From Chloroflexi bacterium OLB13 (GTDB lineage: Bacteria; Chloroflexota; Anaerolineae; Aggregatilineales; Phototrophicaceae), in NCBI GenBank assembly GCA_001567485.1, contig JZRA01000062.1:1-64000 (forward strand): a DNA stretch of 64,000 nt, in the 5' to 3' direction. Every line of letters starts with the position of its first letter. Position 1 is the first letter of the stretch. Below the pieces are notes generated by a model that was not told the origin of the DNA, made no database searches, and saw nothing but the letters and a program-made list of their open reading frames with translations. This document shows positions 53,341 to 62,851 of this stretch, piece by piece. Both the position numbers and the translations under genes were made by a program.

Positions 53341-55768
53341 CGTCGCCTATTACGACCTCTCCAATCAACACGCGATCTGCGTCCACGGCCCAGCAGCACG
53401 TCACGGCCGGTCGCACGCGCACTCCATCATTGGGCGCGTACAGCCCGACTGCCACCGAGTATCGCCCTGCCGGTAATGGCGCCAAGTCTAACACAACCTG
53501 TTCGGAAGTCACGCCGGGCGGCAGGATACCGGGCGGAAACGCGCCGCCTCCGAGATAAGCGTCGTCTTGCAAGACTGGCGGCTGATCGAGCTGCGCGTAC
53601 ACATGGACGAATCGGCGGAAGTCGCCCACAGCGTCGCCTTCGTTCAGCCACGACAGCGAAACCGTCAACGCATCGCCTTGACGCGCTACGGCCGGCTCAA
53701 GGCCAACCCCCGCTTGCGCAAAGTGAATCGAGGCAGACGCCGTCGACAAGGGAGCCGCCGCGTAAACCCCGTGCCAGTACGGCGTCACGATCTGATCGGC
53801 GCGTGAGTAATCGATCTCGACACGCAGCTCACCACCCCGATTCTGGGCCGGTATGCGCGTCGGCACGACGACGAACTGCCCCGGAATACCCGGCAGGTTG
53901 TGAGTCACGACATCGCCGCCGTTCACCCGAACCGTCATCGTCACCGCCGCCGGCGCGTGATAAACACTGAGCAGAATCACGTCGCCGTCGTCCGGCGCAT
54001 CGAGCACGAACTGCTCCGCGCCCGAAAGCACCCGGCCCCCATCGCGCCACCGGCACATATCGCGGCAGCCCATCACGCCCAGATCGTAATACTCGCTGGC
54101 GAACCCGGCAGGGCGCGCAGCGTTTGACCATGAATAATGGTGCGCACGCTCGCTCTCGATGTCCGCCACGTCAATGATGTCGAAGGGAGCACCCTGCCCC
54201 AAGTGAGCGACCAGCGCCGGCGGCAGCGGTGGCTCAGCCCGAACCTGTGTCCAGTCTGGCCGGTAGACGCCCTGAAACGGGCCACCAAGCGCCACGTTGG
54301 TTATGGGATCGACCGGGGCATCAAAACCGACGATAGGCGGGCCGTATAAGGCGTCCGCGAGGTAACGGAGACCACGCGCGTCGGTATAGGCGGCAATGTA
54401 GTCGGGCTGCTGCCGGTCGAGATACTCCCCCACCGCACCCGGCCCATTACGCCACGACTCGGCGGCGTCGGGAGACGTCAAGCCAACCATGTCGAGCGTT
54501 GTGCGGCCGCCGATGAACCGGGTCAATCCGACATCATGGACGGCGACGACTGACTCCGGCGATACGTTGGTGGCAATCCATCGTGACATCGCCAGCGGCT
54601 GACGCGCGACGTTCTCGACGTTGATCCGGTACAGGTCGAAGAAGGTGATGTGCGTCCATCCCGCGAACGCAAACACGCCGACAGCGACACCGGTCGCCAT
54701 CCGTTTGTCAAGCCGACTGATCGCCGCGGCCACGGCGGGCAGGGCGACGATCAACAGCGGCGCTGAGTAGCGATTGAAGTGCCAGAACGCCGTGTCGAGG
54801 GTCGCAATAGCGGCGAAACCGGCGGCCCACCAGCCCAACATGAGCAGCCCGCTGAGGTTACGCCGAAACATGAGCGCCACCGCGCCAACCCCAGCTGCAA
54901 GGCCCGTAAGCGGCGGCAGGATCCAGTGTCCGTTCACATCTGCGCCGGTCAAGAACTGCCACCACAATCGCGCGGTGTTTCCAAGGATGCGGTCGGCCAC
55001 GTAGCCGAAGTCGAAGGGAATAATCGAGAACAGTGACTTGGACTGCCCGCCCGACGACCCCACGCCGCCGGTGACGATGAGGTTCAGCGCGGGTTGCAGG
55101 CCGGCAGCGGCCAGCAGCGCGATGAACACGAGCGCAGCAGTACGCCACTTTCGCTGCGCCACGGCACGGCCCGCGAATATAATTCCGGCCAGAACCGCGA
55201 AGGCAGCTGCTTCAGGGCGGCTCACGGCGAGAAGCGCCGCCACGACAGCGAACGGCACAGCGGACGCCCGGTCGAACGTCAACAGCGCAGCCGCCATCAG
55301 GCCGCCGACCAGAAGCGTTTCCATTCCGCTTGCAGCGTGCCATGTCATCGCGCCGCCGATCACCGCCAGCCCCAACAGCGCGCCCGCGATCCGTAGGCGT
55401 CCCCACCGGATCGCCAGCTGCCGCACACACTCGGCCGCGACGAAGAGGCCGCACGCGCCAATGGCCGCCGCCCAGATACCCACACCAAGACCGTGATCCG
55501 CAGGGCCGCAAGCAGGGGCAAGCAGCGCCGGATAGATTAAGCTCGTCCCGCCTGACGTCGGCGGTTGACCGGGGTTGTAGACAAAGGGTTCGCCGGAAGC
55601 CAACTGACACGCGTACTGGAAGTGGATATACGCATCGTCAACCGGCATCAGCGGGGCGCCGCCGGTGAACCGTGCGCCAGCCAGCGCGTAGACGCATACA
55701 GCGGCGACAGCAGCGACCGCGTAAATCCACGGCAGCACGCGCTCGATCCGCTTCCATCCGCCGGTCAC
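53333..55768 (-). CDS. Large GT-C-like membrane protein with soluble C-terminal part
   Basis: A protein of 811 residues. About ten hydrophobic helices lie between residues 10 and 380. The first loop has PLMPVDDAYIHFQYACQL, where the acidic pair resembles the catalytic DD/DE of GT-C glycosyltransferases such as ArnT/PMT. The second half (about 400-811) is soluble and beta-rich, with EQFVLDAPDDGDVILLS and AGRYSVAVGLYAP, likely carbohydrate-binding-like domains outside the membrane. The substrate is unknown. It overlaps the LLM oxidoreductase gene by four bases. Confidence 0.65.
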   Translation of the reverse strand: MTGGWKRIERVLPWIYAVAAVAAVCVYALAGARFTGGAPLMPVDDAYIHFQYACQLASGEPFVYNPGQPPTSGGTSLIYPALLAPACGPADHGLGVGIWAAAIGACGLFVAAECVRQLAIRWGRLRIAGALLGLAVIGGAMTWHAASGMETLLVGGLMAAALLTFDRASAVPFAVVAALLAVSRPEAAAFAVLAGIIFAGRAVAQRKWRTAALVFIALLAAAGLQPALNLIVTGGVGSSGGQSKSLFSIIPFDFGYVADRILGNTARLWWQFLTGADVNGHWILPPLTGLAAGVGAVALMFRRNLSGLLMLGWWAAGFAAIATLDTAFWHFNRYSAPLLIVALPAVAAAISRLDKRMATGVAVGVFAFAGWTHITFFDLYRINVENVARQPLAMSRWIATNVSPESVVAVHDVGLTRFIGGRTTLDMVGLTSPDAAESWRNGPGAVGEYLDRQQPDYIAAYTDARGLRYLADALYGPPIVGFDAPVDPITNVALGGPFQGVYRPDWTQVRAEPPLPPALVAHLGQGAPFDIIDVADIESERAHHYSWSNAARPAGFASEYYDLGVMGCRDMCRWRDGGRVLSGAEQFVLDAPDDGDVILLSVYHAPAAVTMTVRVNGGDVVTHNLPGIPGQFVVVPTRIPAQNRGGELRVEIDYSRADQIVTPYWHGVYAAAPLSTASASIHFAQAGVGLEPAVARQGDALTVSLSWLNEGDAVGDFRRFVHVYAQLDQPPVLQDDAYLGGGAFPPGILPPGVTSEQVVLDLAPLPAGRYSVAVGLYAPNDGVRVRPAVTCCWAVDADRVLIGEVVIGDDG

Positions 55769-56760
55769 GATAAATACGGATCCGTAAAGACGTCGATCAT
55801 GAAGCGAATGTCGTCGCCAATGCAGTACAACACCGGCGACGTCGCGCCAGCATCCAGATAATCGTTGACCTTGCGGCGCACATCGTCTGGCGTCCCGACG
55901 GCCATCAGTGCCAACAGCACTTCCTCCGGCACAAGATGAGCCGCCGCGTCCAAGCCTGTTTCCGACGCAGTGCGCACGATCACGTCAATCAACGACGCGG
56001 CGACGCCATTCGCCTGCATCAGCGCCGGCTGCGCCAACACAGCGCCGGCGACAAAGCGCTGCGCCTCGGCCATCGCTTGAGCGCGGTTGCGATTCACCGA
56101 GCACGCGATCAACTGCGGCCGGTCGATGAACTCGATCGGCCGGTGTGTCACCGCCGCGCCGCGCCGGATTTCATCAAGCGCGGCACGTGTGTACGCCGGC
56201 GTGACGAGATAGTTGAGCAGCGCGCCATCGGCAAGCTCTCCGGCCAGCGCGAGCGTGCGCGGGGCCGTCCCTCCGAGATAGATCGGGATACGCCGGCTTT
56301 GCAACCGCATCTCATGTTCGGGGATCTGCGCGTTGAGGAGCGTCACGAACTCTCCGCTGCGAGATACAATGCGCCCAGCGATCAGCTCGCTCAGCGCATT
56401 CGTCACCTCACGCAGCGCAAGCAGCGGTCGATCACGCGCGATGCCGACACGAGCCGCTTCACCGTCCGTCCATCCGCCCAATCCGCACAGGATCCGATCC
56501 GGCGCCAGTTCGTCAAGCGTCACAAGCGACGTGGCGATCAGGCCAGCATTCCGCGTCCACGGATCCAGCACGCTCGCGCCCAGCTTGATGCGCGTCGTGA
56601 CAGCGCCAAACGCGGCGAGAACGACCAGCGAATCGCGCAGCAGCACTCGTTCCGCCTGCCAAATGGCTTCAAATCCACGGAGTTCCGCGTACTGCACTAC
56701 CCGTATAGCGTCCGGCAGCGGCATTTGAACGGGAAGGAACAGGCCCAACCGCTTGAACAT
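55765..56760 (-). CDS. LLM-class (luciferase-like) oxidoreductase, probably F420-dependent
   Basis: A protein of 331 residues of the bacterial luciferase-like TIM-barrel family. It has FEAIWQAERVLLRDSLVVLAAFGAVT, IKLGASVLDPWTRNAGLIA and ILCGLGGWTDG, then PIYLGGTAPRTLALAGELADG. Cofactor choice (FMN or F420) cannot be settled from sequence, but it follows cofC by two bases and shares the F420 operon. The product is therefore likely F420-dependent, resembling MER-like enzymes. Confidence 0.85.
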   Translation of the reverse strand: MFKRLGLFLPVQMPLPDAIRVVQYAELRGFEAIWQAERVLLRDSLVVLAAFGAVTTRIKLGASVLDPWTRNAGLIATSLVTLDELAPDRILCGLGGWTDGEAARVGIARDRPLLALREVTNALSELIAGRIVSRSGEFVTLLNAQIPEHEMRLQSRRIPIYLGGTAPRTLALAGELADGALLNYLVTPAYTRAALDEIRRGAAVTHRPIEFIDRPQLIACSVNRNRAQAMAEAQRFVAGAVLAQPALMQANGVAASLIDVIVRTASETGLDAAAHLVPEEVLLALMAVGTPDDVRRKVNDYLDAGATSPVLYCIGDDIRFMIDVFTDPYLS

Positions 56761-56762
56761 GC

Positions 56763-57446
56763 CTAGCCCATCATCCGCCGTTCGAATGCGAATTGCAACT
56801 GATCGAACGCCTCGGCGAGCGTTACGCCGTCCGGCACAGCGTGACCGAAGACGACCTGATAGAACGCATTGATGTCCTCAGGGACGTCGAGGTCATACTG
56901 AAGGTTCAGCGAGTCGTATTCGGCGACGTGTACACCGAGCGCGCGGGCCTGTGCGAGGTGCCGCTGATAGCTCTGCGGCCCGTAGTCGTATTCAATCAGT
57001 CCGGGCGGCCTGACCAAGAGCGCGTTCGTCCCATCATGGGAACGATCAGTAGCGATAACCACGCACTGTTCATGCGTCCCCGCCAAACGAATCATGTCCG
57101 TGATGTCGTTGGCTGTGATGAGCGGCACGTCCGCGGGCAGCACAAGGATCGAACCGGCGTTCCATGACGCAAGCATCTGAGTCGCCCGCATCAGGGCCGG
57201 GTTGAGCGCAGGTTGGCCGCTTTCCTGCACCGTGCGCGCGCCGAAGTCACGAGCGATGCTCAAGACCTTGTTATCGCGGCTGATGACCAACGTCCCCGTA
57301 ATCGAGCGCGCGCTCCGGGTCGTCTCCAAGATGTGCCGGAGCGTCATTTCAGCGAATCGCTGGCGCTGATCGGCAGACAGCACACCGGCCAACCGGCTCT
57401 TCGCGCGGTTCAAGGGTTTAACGGGCAATACGACCCACATGCTCAC
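56763..57446 (-). CDS. cofC: 2-phospho-L-lactate (or PEP) guanylyltransferase
   Basis: A protein of 227 residues with a GTG start overlapping the cofD stop (GTGA); an ATG lies two codons in. It has WVVLPVKPLNRAKSRLAGVL, VLPADVPLI and DRSHDGTNALLVRPP. CofC activates 2-phospholactate or PEP with GTP to give the donor used by CofD. Several bacteria use PEP, giving dehydro-F420. The gene sits between cofD and the LLM oxidoreductase. Confidence 0.92.
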   Translation of the reverse strand: MSMWVVLPVKPLNRAKSRLAGVLSADQRQRFAEMTLRHILETTRSARSITGTLVISRDNKVLSIARDFGARTVQESGQPALNPALMRATQMLASWNAGSILVLPADVPLITANDITDMIRLAGTHEQCVVIATDRSHDGTNALLVRPPGLIEYDYGPQSYQRHLAQARALGVHVAEYDSLNLQYDLDVPEDINAFYQVVFGHAVPDGVTLAEAFDQLQFAFERRMMG

Positions 57447-58390
57447 CGGATCCGCTCCCCGATATAGCCGAGCACTTCACCAGCAAAACGCTCGCGATCC
57501 GCCGGCTCAAGCATCAACGTATCCCGCTGAATTATGTTCATCCCATCACACGTGAACTCAGGATTACGTACATCGTCCACGAAATCGGTCAGCAGCGCCC
57601 CGTAGAAGCCAGCGACACTGCGGGCGCTTACCGCTAGACCCTGCTCGGCCATCAGCTTGGCCGCCGGCCCTTTGACCGCTTTACCGCCGATAACCGGCGT
57701 CACCGCGACACGCGGCACGTCACGCCCAAGCAGTCGTTCGCGTATGTCACCGACCGCCAGAATCGGCCCGATCGACAGCCACGGGTTAGAGGGCGCAAAG
57801 ACGATACAGGTCGCCCAGTCGATGGCCTCGGCGACCGCGGTGGTGACACGTGCGTCCTCCGCGCCCACGTAGCGGATGAACTTGACTTCGGGCTGCCAGC
57901 GGTGACGGACAAAATACTCTTGAAAGTCAAGCTCGCCGTAATCGGACGTGATGACCCGCGTCGGCACCGGAGCATCCGTCACCGGCAGAATGTCAATGTC
58001 GACCCCCATCGCCCGCGCAAGTTCAGCGGTCGCTTGCGTGAGCGTCGCGCCGTCGGCCATCCGCTGTGTGCGATACATGTGCGTCGCTAGGTCTCTGTCC
58101 GTAAGCCGGAACCACGTATCGTCACCCAACCCCGTCAAGGCGTCCAGCACCGTAGTGGTATCACCCGCCACGCCCCACCCGTTGACCGGGTCTACCCGCC
58201 CTGCGAGGGTATAGAGCACGGTGTCGGAATCAGGGCAAATCCTCAAGCCGTAACGCCGGAAGTCGTCACCGACATTGACAACGATCCTCAGCGAGCCGGG
58301 CGGAAGACAGCGGCTCAAGCCATGCGCCATTTTCGCGCCGCCTACGCCGCCAACAAAGAGTACGACGCGCAGTTCTGAACTCATCGCCAC
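57443..58390 (-). CDS. cofD: 2-phospho-L-lactate transferase (F420-0 synthesis)
   Basis: A protein of 315 residues. It has [56 protein letters not shown] and [14 protein letters not shown]. CofD (FbiA) transfers the phospholactyl or phosphoenolpyruvyl group to Fo. It overlaps the nitroreductase gene by ten bases and cofC by four. Confidence 0.95.
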   Translation of the reverse strand: MAMSSELRVVLFVGGVGGAKMAHGLSRCLPPGSLRIVVNVGDDFRRYGLRICPDSDTVLYTLAGRVDPVNGWGVAGDTTTVLDALTGLGDDTWFRLTDRDLATHMYRTQRMADGATLTQATAELARAMGVDIDILPVTDAPVPTRVITSDYGELDFQEYFVRHRWQPEVKFIRYVGAEDARVTTAVAEAIDWATCIVFAPSNPWLSIGPILAVGDIRERLLGRDVPRVAVTPVIGGKAVKGPAAKLMAEQGLAVSARSVAGFYGALLTDFVDDVRNPEFTCDGMNIIQRDTLMLEPADRERFAGEVLGYIGERIR

Positions 58391-59016
58391 ACAACACTCT
58401 CTTCTAAAGGGTTTCGCGCTCGTGACCGGCTCTCGGCCGGCACACCAATCGTAATGATCGCCTGCGGCTCCCAGTCCGCATCCAGTTCCAGCGCCGCGCG
58501 CACGACGTCTTCACAGAACAGCGGCGCGCACATCCAGCACGCGCCCAGCCCGTGTGCGTGTGCGCTGAGCAGAAGGTTTTGCCCCGCCATCGCCACGCTC
58601 TGTACCGCCATCGTGCGCTCGTGAGCGGCGCGAACCGGATCAGGATACGCATCCATGTCACGCATCGTCAGGCACAGCACAATGAGGACGGGCGCGCCGG
58701 TCAAGCGGGCATACGACCGGCCGGCGTCAGCATCAATGACCTCTTGGGGTACGCCGTCGCGCGCGAGATCGACGCGCAGTCGTTCACCCATCGCCGCGGC
58801 TAACGTCCGCTTCATCGCGTCGTCCTCGATCACGGCGAAGCGCCACGGCTGGCGATTGTGTGCGGACGGCGCACGAATCGCCGCATCGAGCAGTGCGGTG
58901 ACAACCTCACGCGGCACACGCTCGTCCGTATAGCGCCGGATCGAGCGTCTCGCGTAGATCGTTGCCATCAACGGCTCGACCTGTTCGCGACCGTCGGGAC
59001 TAGCGATAGAGGTCAT
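58381..59016 (-). CDS. Nitroreductase-family protein, FbiB C-terminal-domain-like
   Basis: A protein of 211 residues with the FMN-binding nitroreductase pattern: [27 protein letters not shown] and [12 protein letters not shown]...[12 protein letters not shown]. In mycobacteria this domain is fused to CofE as FbiB and reduces dehydro-F420-0. Here it is a separate gene whose start overlaps the cofE end by 17 bases. The same role is likely, although a stand-alone F420 or nitroreductase role is possible. Confidence 0.85.
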   Translation of the reverse strand: MTSIASPDGREQVEPLMATIYARRSIRRYTDERVPREVVTALLDAAIRAPSAHNRQPWRFAVIEDDAMKRTLAAAMGERLRVDLARDGVPQEVIDADAGRSYARLTGAPVLIVLCLTMRDMDAYPDPVRAAHERTMAVQSVAMAGQNLLLSAHAHGLGACWMCAPLFCEDVVRAALELDADWEPQAIITIGVPAESRSRARNPLEESVVWR

Positions 59017-59764
59017 GTTGGGGCTGTCGATTCAAATCCGCCGCCGTGCCATACGGCCCGACTGACGGGATGCCGCGCACGAGAACAACCGGGAATCCAT
59101 CCGCGCCTTCGCCGCAAATCAGATGCGCCGCCGATGCGAGTAAGTCGCCATACCCGCTGACCGTCACGCGGAGGGTGCGCCCGTACAGGTCTTCGCTTCC
59201 GCGCAGATCGAGCACCGTGGTTACGCCCGCCGCGCCGATCGCCACGCCGATATTGCCCACGCGAAACGGCCGCCCATGCGAGTCGCTGATAACCACGCCG
59301 CACAACGCGCCGGTCAGCGACTCGATGCGATCGCGCAGTGCTGCCGCGCTCCGATCGGGATCGACCGGCAGCAGCAGCGCGTGCGTATCCCCATGCTCGA
59401 TGTTGCTCTGGTCAATCCCGGAGTTGGCACTGGTGAAGCCGAGGCGGTGCGTGGTCACCAGCACATTCGGGGCCACGCGTGACACGCTCGATGATTCGCG
59501 CAGCACCAGCTCGACAATACGCGGGTCTTTGCCCGTCTTTTCGGCGAGTGCCTGCGCCTCCTCCGATGGTGCGACGGTCTGTAGATCGACCATGCGCCCT
59601 TCGCTCTTAGACACGATCTTGGACGAGATGACCAGCACGTCATTGGTGTGCAGGTGCTCCCCGGCCCGCTGTACTGCGTCGACGATCAACTCAGCAAGGT
59701 CATCTCCCGCTTGAATCAGTGGAATACCCGGTACCGACCATAACGTCACGCGCCGATCGCTCAC
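59000..59764 (-). CDS. cofE: Coenzyme F420-0:L-glutamate ligase
   Basis: A protein of 254 residues. It has [35 protein letters not shown] and [17 protein letters not shown], then [25 protein letters not shown]. CofE adds glutamate residues to F420-0 with GTP. It overlaps npdG by four bases and the nitroreductase gene by 17. Confidence 0.95.
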   Translation of the reverse strand: MSDRRVTLWSVPGIPLIQAGDDLAELIVDAVQRAGEHLHTNDVLVISSKIVSKSEGRMVDLQTVAPSEEAQALAEKTGKDPRIVELVLRESSSVSRVAPNVLVTTHRLGFTSANSGIDQSNIEHGDTHALLLPVDPDRSAAALRDRIESLTGALCGVVISDSHGRPFRVGNIGVAIGAAGVTTVLDLRGSEDLYGRTLRVTVSGYGDLLASAAHLICGEGADGFPVVLVRGIPSVGPYGTAADLNRQPQHDLYR

Positions 59765-60441
59765 GAGGGCAGTCCTGTGATTCGGATACCCGCCGTCTTG
59801 ATCCCGTAGGCCTTGTTGATATGCAGAAGTACAGGGGTCAACGCTTCAGCCGCGACAACGTTAGCCAGCGGGCCGGCGTCGACGCCGCGCATCCCCGCCG
59901 CTTCGACTAATTGGATGACATCCACTTTCGCGTCGGCGTCGTCCGAGCATACCAGCACATCACAGTCGATCTCAGCGCTTGGATCCTTGAGCTTGCCCGC
60001 GCTGACGTTGTGAAACGCGCCCACAACCCGCGCGGTCGGGCCGAGGATGCGCTGCGTGTTAAGCGCGGCGGCGCCGCCTTCTGGCAGGAACACGGTGCGA
60101 ACATGAGGCGGTTTCAGCGGTACGGTCAGATCCACGACGATCTTGCCGGCGGCCTGTGCTTTGATCGACTCTACGATCTCAGGCTGCGCGTCAAACGGCA
60201 CTGACACGACGACGATGTCCGCGGCCGCGGCGGCGTCCGGGTTCGCCATACCGGTCAGGTAGTCGCCGCCCAGTTCTTGGTTCCATTCCTCGCAGCGCGC
60301 CGCCGCCCTTTGCGCATCGCGGGAACCGATCAGCACGCGATACCCGTTGAGCGCCCAGCGAACCGCCAGCCCACCGCCTTCTTTGCCCGTGCCGCCAATA
60401 ACTGCCACAGTGACCATGATACCGCTGTCACTTTCGATCAT
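59761..60441 (-). CDS. npdG: NADPH-dependent F420 reductase
   Basis: A protein of 226 residues from the ATG at 60441 (MIESDSGIMVTVAVIGGTG), with GAAAGGAT upstream; a farther start at 60489 would lie on the -10 box. It has a Rossmann motif AVIGGTGKEGGGLAVRWA, VVVSVPFDAQPEI, VVDLTVPLKPP and GAFHNVSAGKL. It moves hydride between NADPH and F420. It is the first gene of the F420 / molybdenum hydroxylase directon. Confidence 0.93.
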   Translation of the reverse strand: MIESDSGIMVTVAVIGGTGKEGGGLAVRWALNGYRVLIGSRDAQRAAARCEEWNQELGGDYLTGMANPDAAAAADIVVVSVPFDAQPEIVESIKAQAAGKIVVDLTVPLKPPHVRTVFLPEGGAAALNTQRILGPTARVVGAFHNVSAGKLKDPSAEIDCDVLVCSDDADAKVDVIQLVEAAGMRGVDAGPLANVVAAEALTPVLLHINKAYGIKTAGIRITGLPS

Positions 60442-60487
60442 GATTATCCTTTCAAATGACGCTTCGCTTGCTGTCGTAAACTCCACC

Positions 60488-60493
60488 ATTATA
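60488..60493 (-). promoter_or_regulatory. -10 box (TATAAT) of the npdG / F420 directon
   Basis: A perfect TATAAT on the minus strand lies about 47 bases before the npdG ATG at 60441. No clear -35 is seen. It is the only evident promoter upstream of the 13-gene directon. Confidence 0.55.
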
Positions 60494-60525
60494 GACCGTC
60501 CGCGGACAGCCTTTGATTAACGCCA

Positions 60526-60939
60526 TCACCTCAAGCGTAAGTACAGATCGTCCACGGTTCGCGCCGCCTGAAACGAATCCCAGCGGGTACGAATAAACGA
60601 GATGCGATGTTTCGCCGGGTTAGAAACGGGTGGATGTTTGCGAGTAACCGGGCCAAGCGCGACGCGATAGTAAACGGCCTGTGCGCGCGGATGGTCTTGT
60701 TCGTCCGGCAGCACCCAACTGCGATAGCTCAACTCGATCCCCGTCACCCGCGCGTAACAGTGCACCGCGCCGTTCAACGCGCCGAATGCCCGGCTGAAGA
60801 AGAAGGCAAGATACGCCGCCTCGATGCCTTCAGGAAACTGCCCGGCCGGGATTCGATACCACCGTTCATCACGCAGGCGCGCGAAATCGCGCTTGCGGTT
60901 GATTACGCAAACAAGGACGCGCTCGTCGGGATCGATCAC
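60526..60939 (-). CDS. Conserved hypothetical protein
   Basis: A protein of 137 residues with no membrane helix. It opens VLVCVINRKRDFARLRDERWYRIP and has AAYLAFFFSRAFGALNGAVHCYARV and RISFIRTRWDSF. It is rich in aromatic and Arg residues, which could bind nucleic acid. I do not recognise a named family. Its start overlaps the end of the next upstream gene by ATGA. Confidence 0.65.
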   Translation of the reverse strand: MIDPDERVLVCVINRKRDFARLRDERWYRIPAGQFPEGIEAAYLAFFFSRAFGALNGAVHCYARVTGIELSYRSWVLPDEQDHPRAQAVYYRVALGPVTRKHPPVSNPAKHRISFIRTRWDSFQAARTVDDLYLRLR

Positions 60940-61175
60940 GGATTGTCTTCTGAGTCGATGAGATCCAGTTCCATGACGCGCATCTCGTTCAGCGCCTCGT
61001 CACGCCGGCGGAACAGCGCACGGTACTTCGCCTTATCACTGCCGTTCATCTGATCCACGGCGCCGCCGTAGGATGCCAGAAGGTCGTCGATTTCAGCGTC
61101 CAGCGCTTCATACGTTTGCACCAGCTGCTGATAAAGGTCGATATCGCGCTTCAGATCGTCCGGGAGGTCACTCAT
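60936..61175 (-). CDS. Small helical protein of unknown function
   Basis: A protein of 79 residues, highly acidic and helical (DLYQQLVQTYEALDAEIDDLL, FRRRDEALNEMRVMELDLID). It overlaps both neighbours by four bases: the GT2 gene upstream and the hypothetical gene downstream. The three genes are one translationally coupled unit. No family is recognised. Confidence 0.65.
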   Translation of the reverse strand: MSDLPDDLKRDIDLYQQLVQTYEALDAEIDDLLASYGGAVDQMNGSDKAKYRALFRRRDEALNEMRVMELDLIDSEDNP

Positions 61176-62143
61176 GGTTGATCTCTCCCCGAGTCCTTGT
61201 CTGGCTCGACATTCTCTGTAGATGCTACCACATACAGCGGCCGTCCGCGCGTCTCGTCATAAATTCGCGCGACATACTGCCCGAGCACAAACAGGAAAAA
61301 GAGCTGAAAACTGCCGATCAGCAGAAGCACCACAATCGTCGTCGCTTGGCCGCCGAAGAAATCAGGCCCCAAACTGATTCGCAGCAGTGCGATGATCGGG
61401 ATCGCCAGCACAGCCAGCAAGCCCAACGCCAATGAGACATAGATCATCACCTGAAGCGGGAAGAACGAAAAGCCGGTTACGGCATCCCACGCGAACCGCA
61501 TCATCTTGCGCAGCGGATACTTGGTCTCGCCGATCGTACGGGCTTCGCGCACATACTGCACACCCGTTTGGCGGAACCCGACCCAGCTTGTCATGCCTCG
61601 AATGAAACGGTTGTGTTCACGCATCGTCCGCAGCACATGAGCGACGCGCTCGTCCATCAGCCGGAAATCACCGGTATCCAACGGGATATGAACATCGGTG
61701 ATGCGGTATATCACGCGGTAGAACAGCTTGGCCGTCGCACGCTTGAACCACGACTCCCCTTTGCGTTCTGAGCGAACCGCGTACACCACCTCGTAGCCCG
61801 CCTTCCAGCGTTCGATCATTTCAAGGATGACCTCAGGTGGGTCTTGCAAGTCGGCGTCGATCAACACCACCGCCCGCCCCGTCGCGAAGTCGATCCCGGC
61901 GGTCACCGCCACCTGATGACCAAAGTTGCGCGCGAAGTTGACGATCTTGATTCGCGGATTCCTCGCGGCCTCGGCGCGCATCTCATCGAGCGATTTGTCG
62001 CGGCTCCCGTCATTGACGAGGATCAGTTCCCACGGCTCGTTGGTCGACTCCATAACCCGAGCCACCTCGGATACGAGGCGCGGGACATTCCCTTCCTCGT
62101 TATAGACGGGGGCAACGATTGAATACATTGGACGTGCGGTCAT
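61172..62143 (-). CDS. Family 2 glycosyltransferase (GtrB/DPM1-like)
   Basis: A protein of 323 residues from the ATG at 62143 (MTARPMYSIVAPVYNEEGN). GT2 motifs: YSIVAPVYNEEGNVPRLV, LVNDGSRDKSLDEM, VLIDADLQDPPE and LMDERVAHVLRTMREHNRF. Two C-terminal membrane helices (VMIYVSLALGLLAVLAIPII and IVVLLLIGSFQLFFLFVLG). These enzymes transfer a sugar to a polyprenyl phosphate at the inner membrane face. The 99 bases upstream, though open, look non-coding. Confidence 0.9.
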   Translation of the reverse strand: MTARPMYSIVAPVYNEEGNVPRLVSEVARVMESTNEPWELILVNDGSRDKSLDEMRAEAARNPRIKIVNFARNFGHQVAVTAGIDFATGRAVVLIDADLQDPPEVILEMIERWKAGYEVVYAVRSERKGESWFKRATAKLFYRVIYRITDVHIPLDTGDFRLMDERVAHVLRTMREHNRFIRGMTSWVGFRQTGVQYVREARTIGETKYPLRKMMRFAWDAVTGFSFFPLQVMIYVSLALGLLAVLAIPIIALLRISLGPDFFGGQATTIVVLLLIGSFQLFFLFVLGQYVARIYDETRGRPLYVVASTENVEPDKDSGRDQP

Positions 62144-62283
62144 GGACAGGTCTCGACAAGCGATATCGCGATCGACAGATTTTACACGGATACTGCGGCG
62201 AGTACGCATAACCTCAACGCGGCACGCCCCATTCTGCCACAAGCCGCGTCGGGACGTTAGCCGTCATTGGTCAGGTTAGGGAA

Positions 62284-62313
62284 TTGGTATCGCGAATCGT
62301 GGTCGGGTATAGT
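62284..62313 (+). promoter_or_regulatory. Promoter of the flavin reductase gene (TTGGTA-18-TATAGT)
   Basis: TTGGTA (62284-62289), 18 bases, TATAGT (62308-62313). The start would be near 62320, about 43 bases before the ATG at 62363. Confidence 0.45.
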
Positions 62314-62362
62314 CGACAGGCCACAGCCATCCCGCCATACTCAACGAGGGCACGAAGACTTC

Positions 62363-62851
62363 ATGGGAATAGACGCGGAACTATTTCGGAATACGCTCAC
62401 CAAGTGGGCTTCCGGAGTCACCGTCGTTACCACCACACACGAGGGACAGCATCACGGGCTGACGGTCAGCTCGTTTTCAAGCGTCAGCCTCGACTCGTCG
62501 CTAATTCTTGTGTGCATCAGCCACCGAACCGCGGCGCTCCCCATGCTGCTCGCGGCCGGCCACTTCGCCGTCAATATCCTGTCGTCAGCTCAACGTGAAA
62601 TCGCACGCCGCTTCGCCGGCCAGATTCCAGACATCGTCGACCGCTTTGACGGCATCGCGTATTCCACGCTCGTCACGGGTTCACCGCTTCTCGATGGCGC
62701 GCTGGCGTGGATCGACTGTCACACGGCGCGAACCATCGAAGCTGGCGATCACACGATCTTCATTGGCGAGATCGCGGCCGCCACCGTGTTTGACGATGCG
62801 CCGCTGGTCTATACGAATCGGCAGTGGGGAACCTTCACCCCTCTAGCCTGA
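62363..62851 (+). CDS. Flavin reductase-like / flavin-binding protein (FMN split-barrel)
   Basis: A protein of 162 residues from the ATG at 62363. It has [43 protein letters not shown] and [20 protein letters not shown], then [15 protein letters not shown], which fits the HpaC/flavin reductase family. Such proteins use NAD(P)H to reduce FMN for a partner oxygenase; no partner is adjacent. It overlaps the convergent ppgK end by nine bases. Confidence 0.88.
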   Translation: MGIDAELFRNTLTKWASGVTVVTTTHEGQHHGLTVSSFSSVSLDSSLILVCISHRTAALPMLLAAGHFAVNILSSAQREIARRFAGQIPDIVDRFDGIAYSTLVTGSPLLDGALAWIDCHTARTIEAGDHTIFIGEIAAATVFDDAPLVYTNRQWGTFTPLA

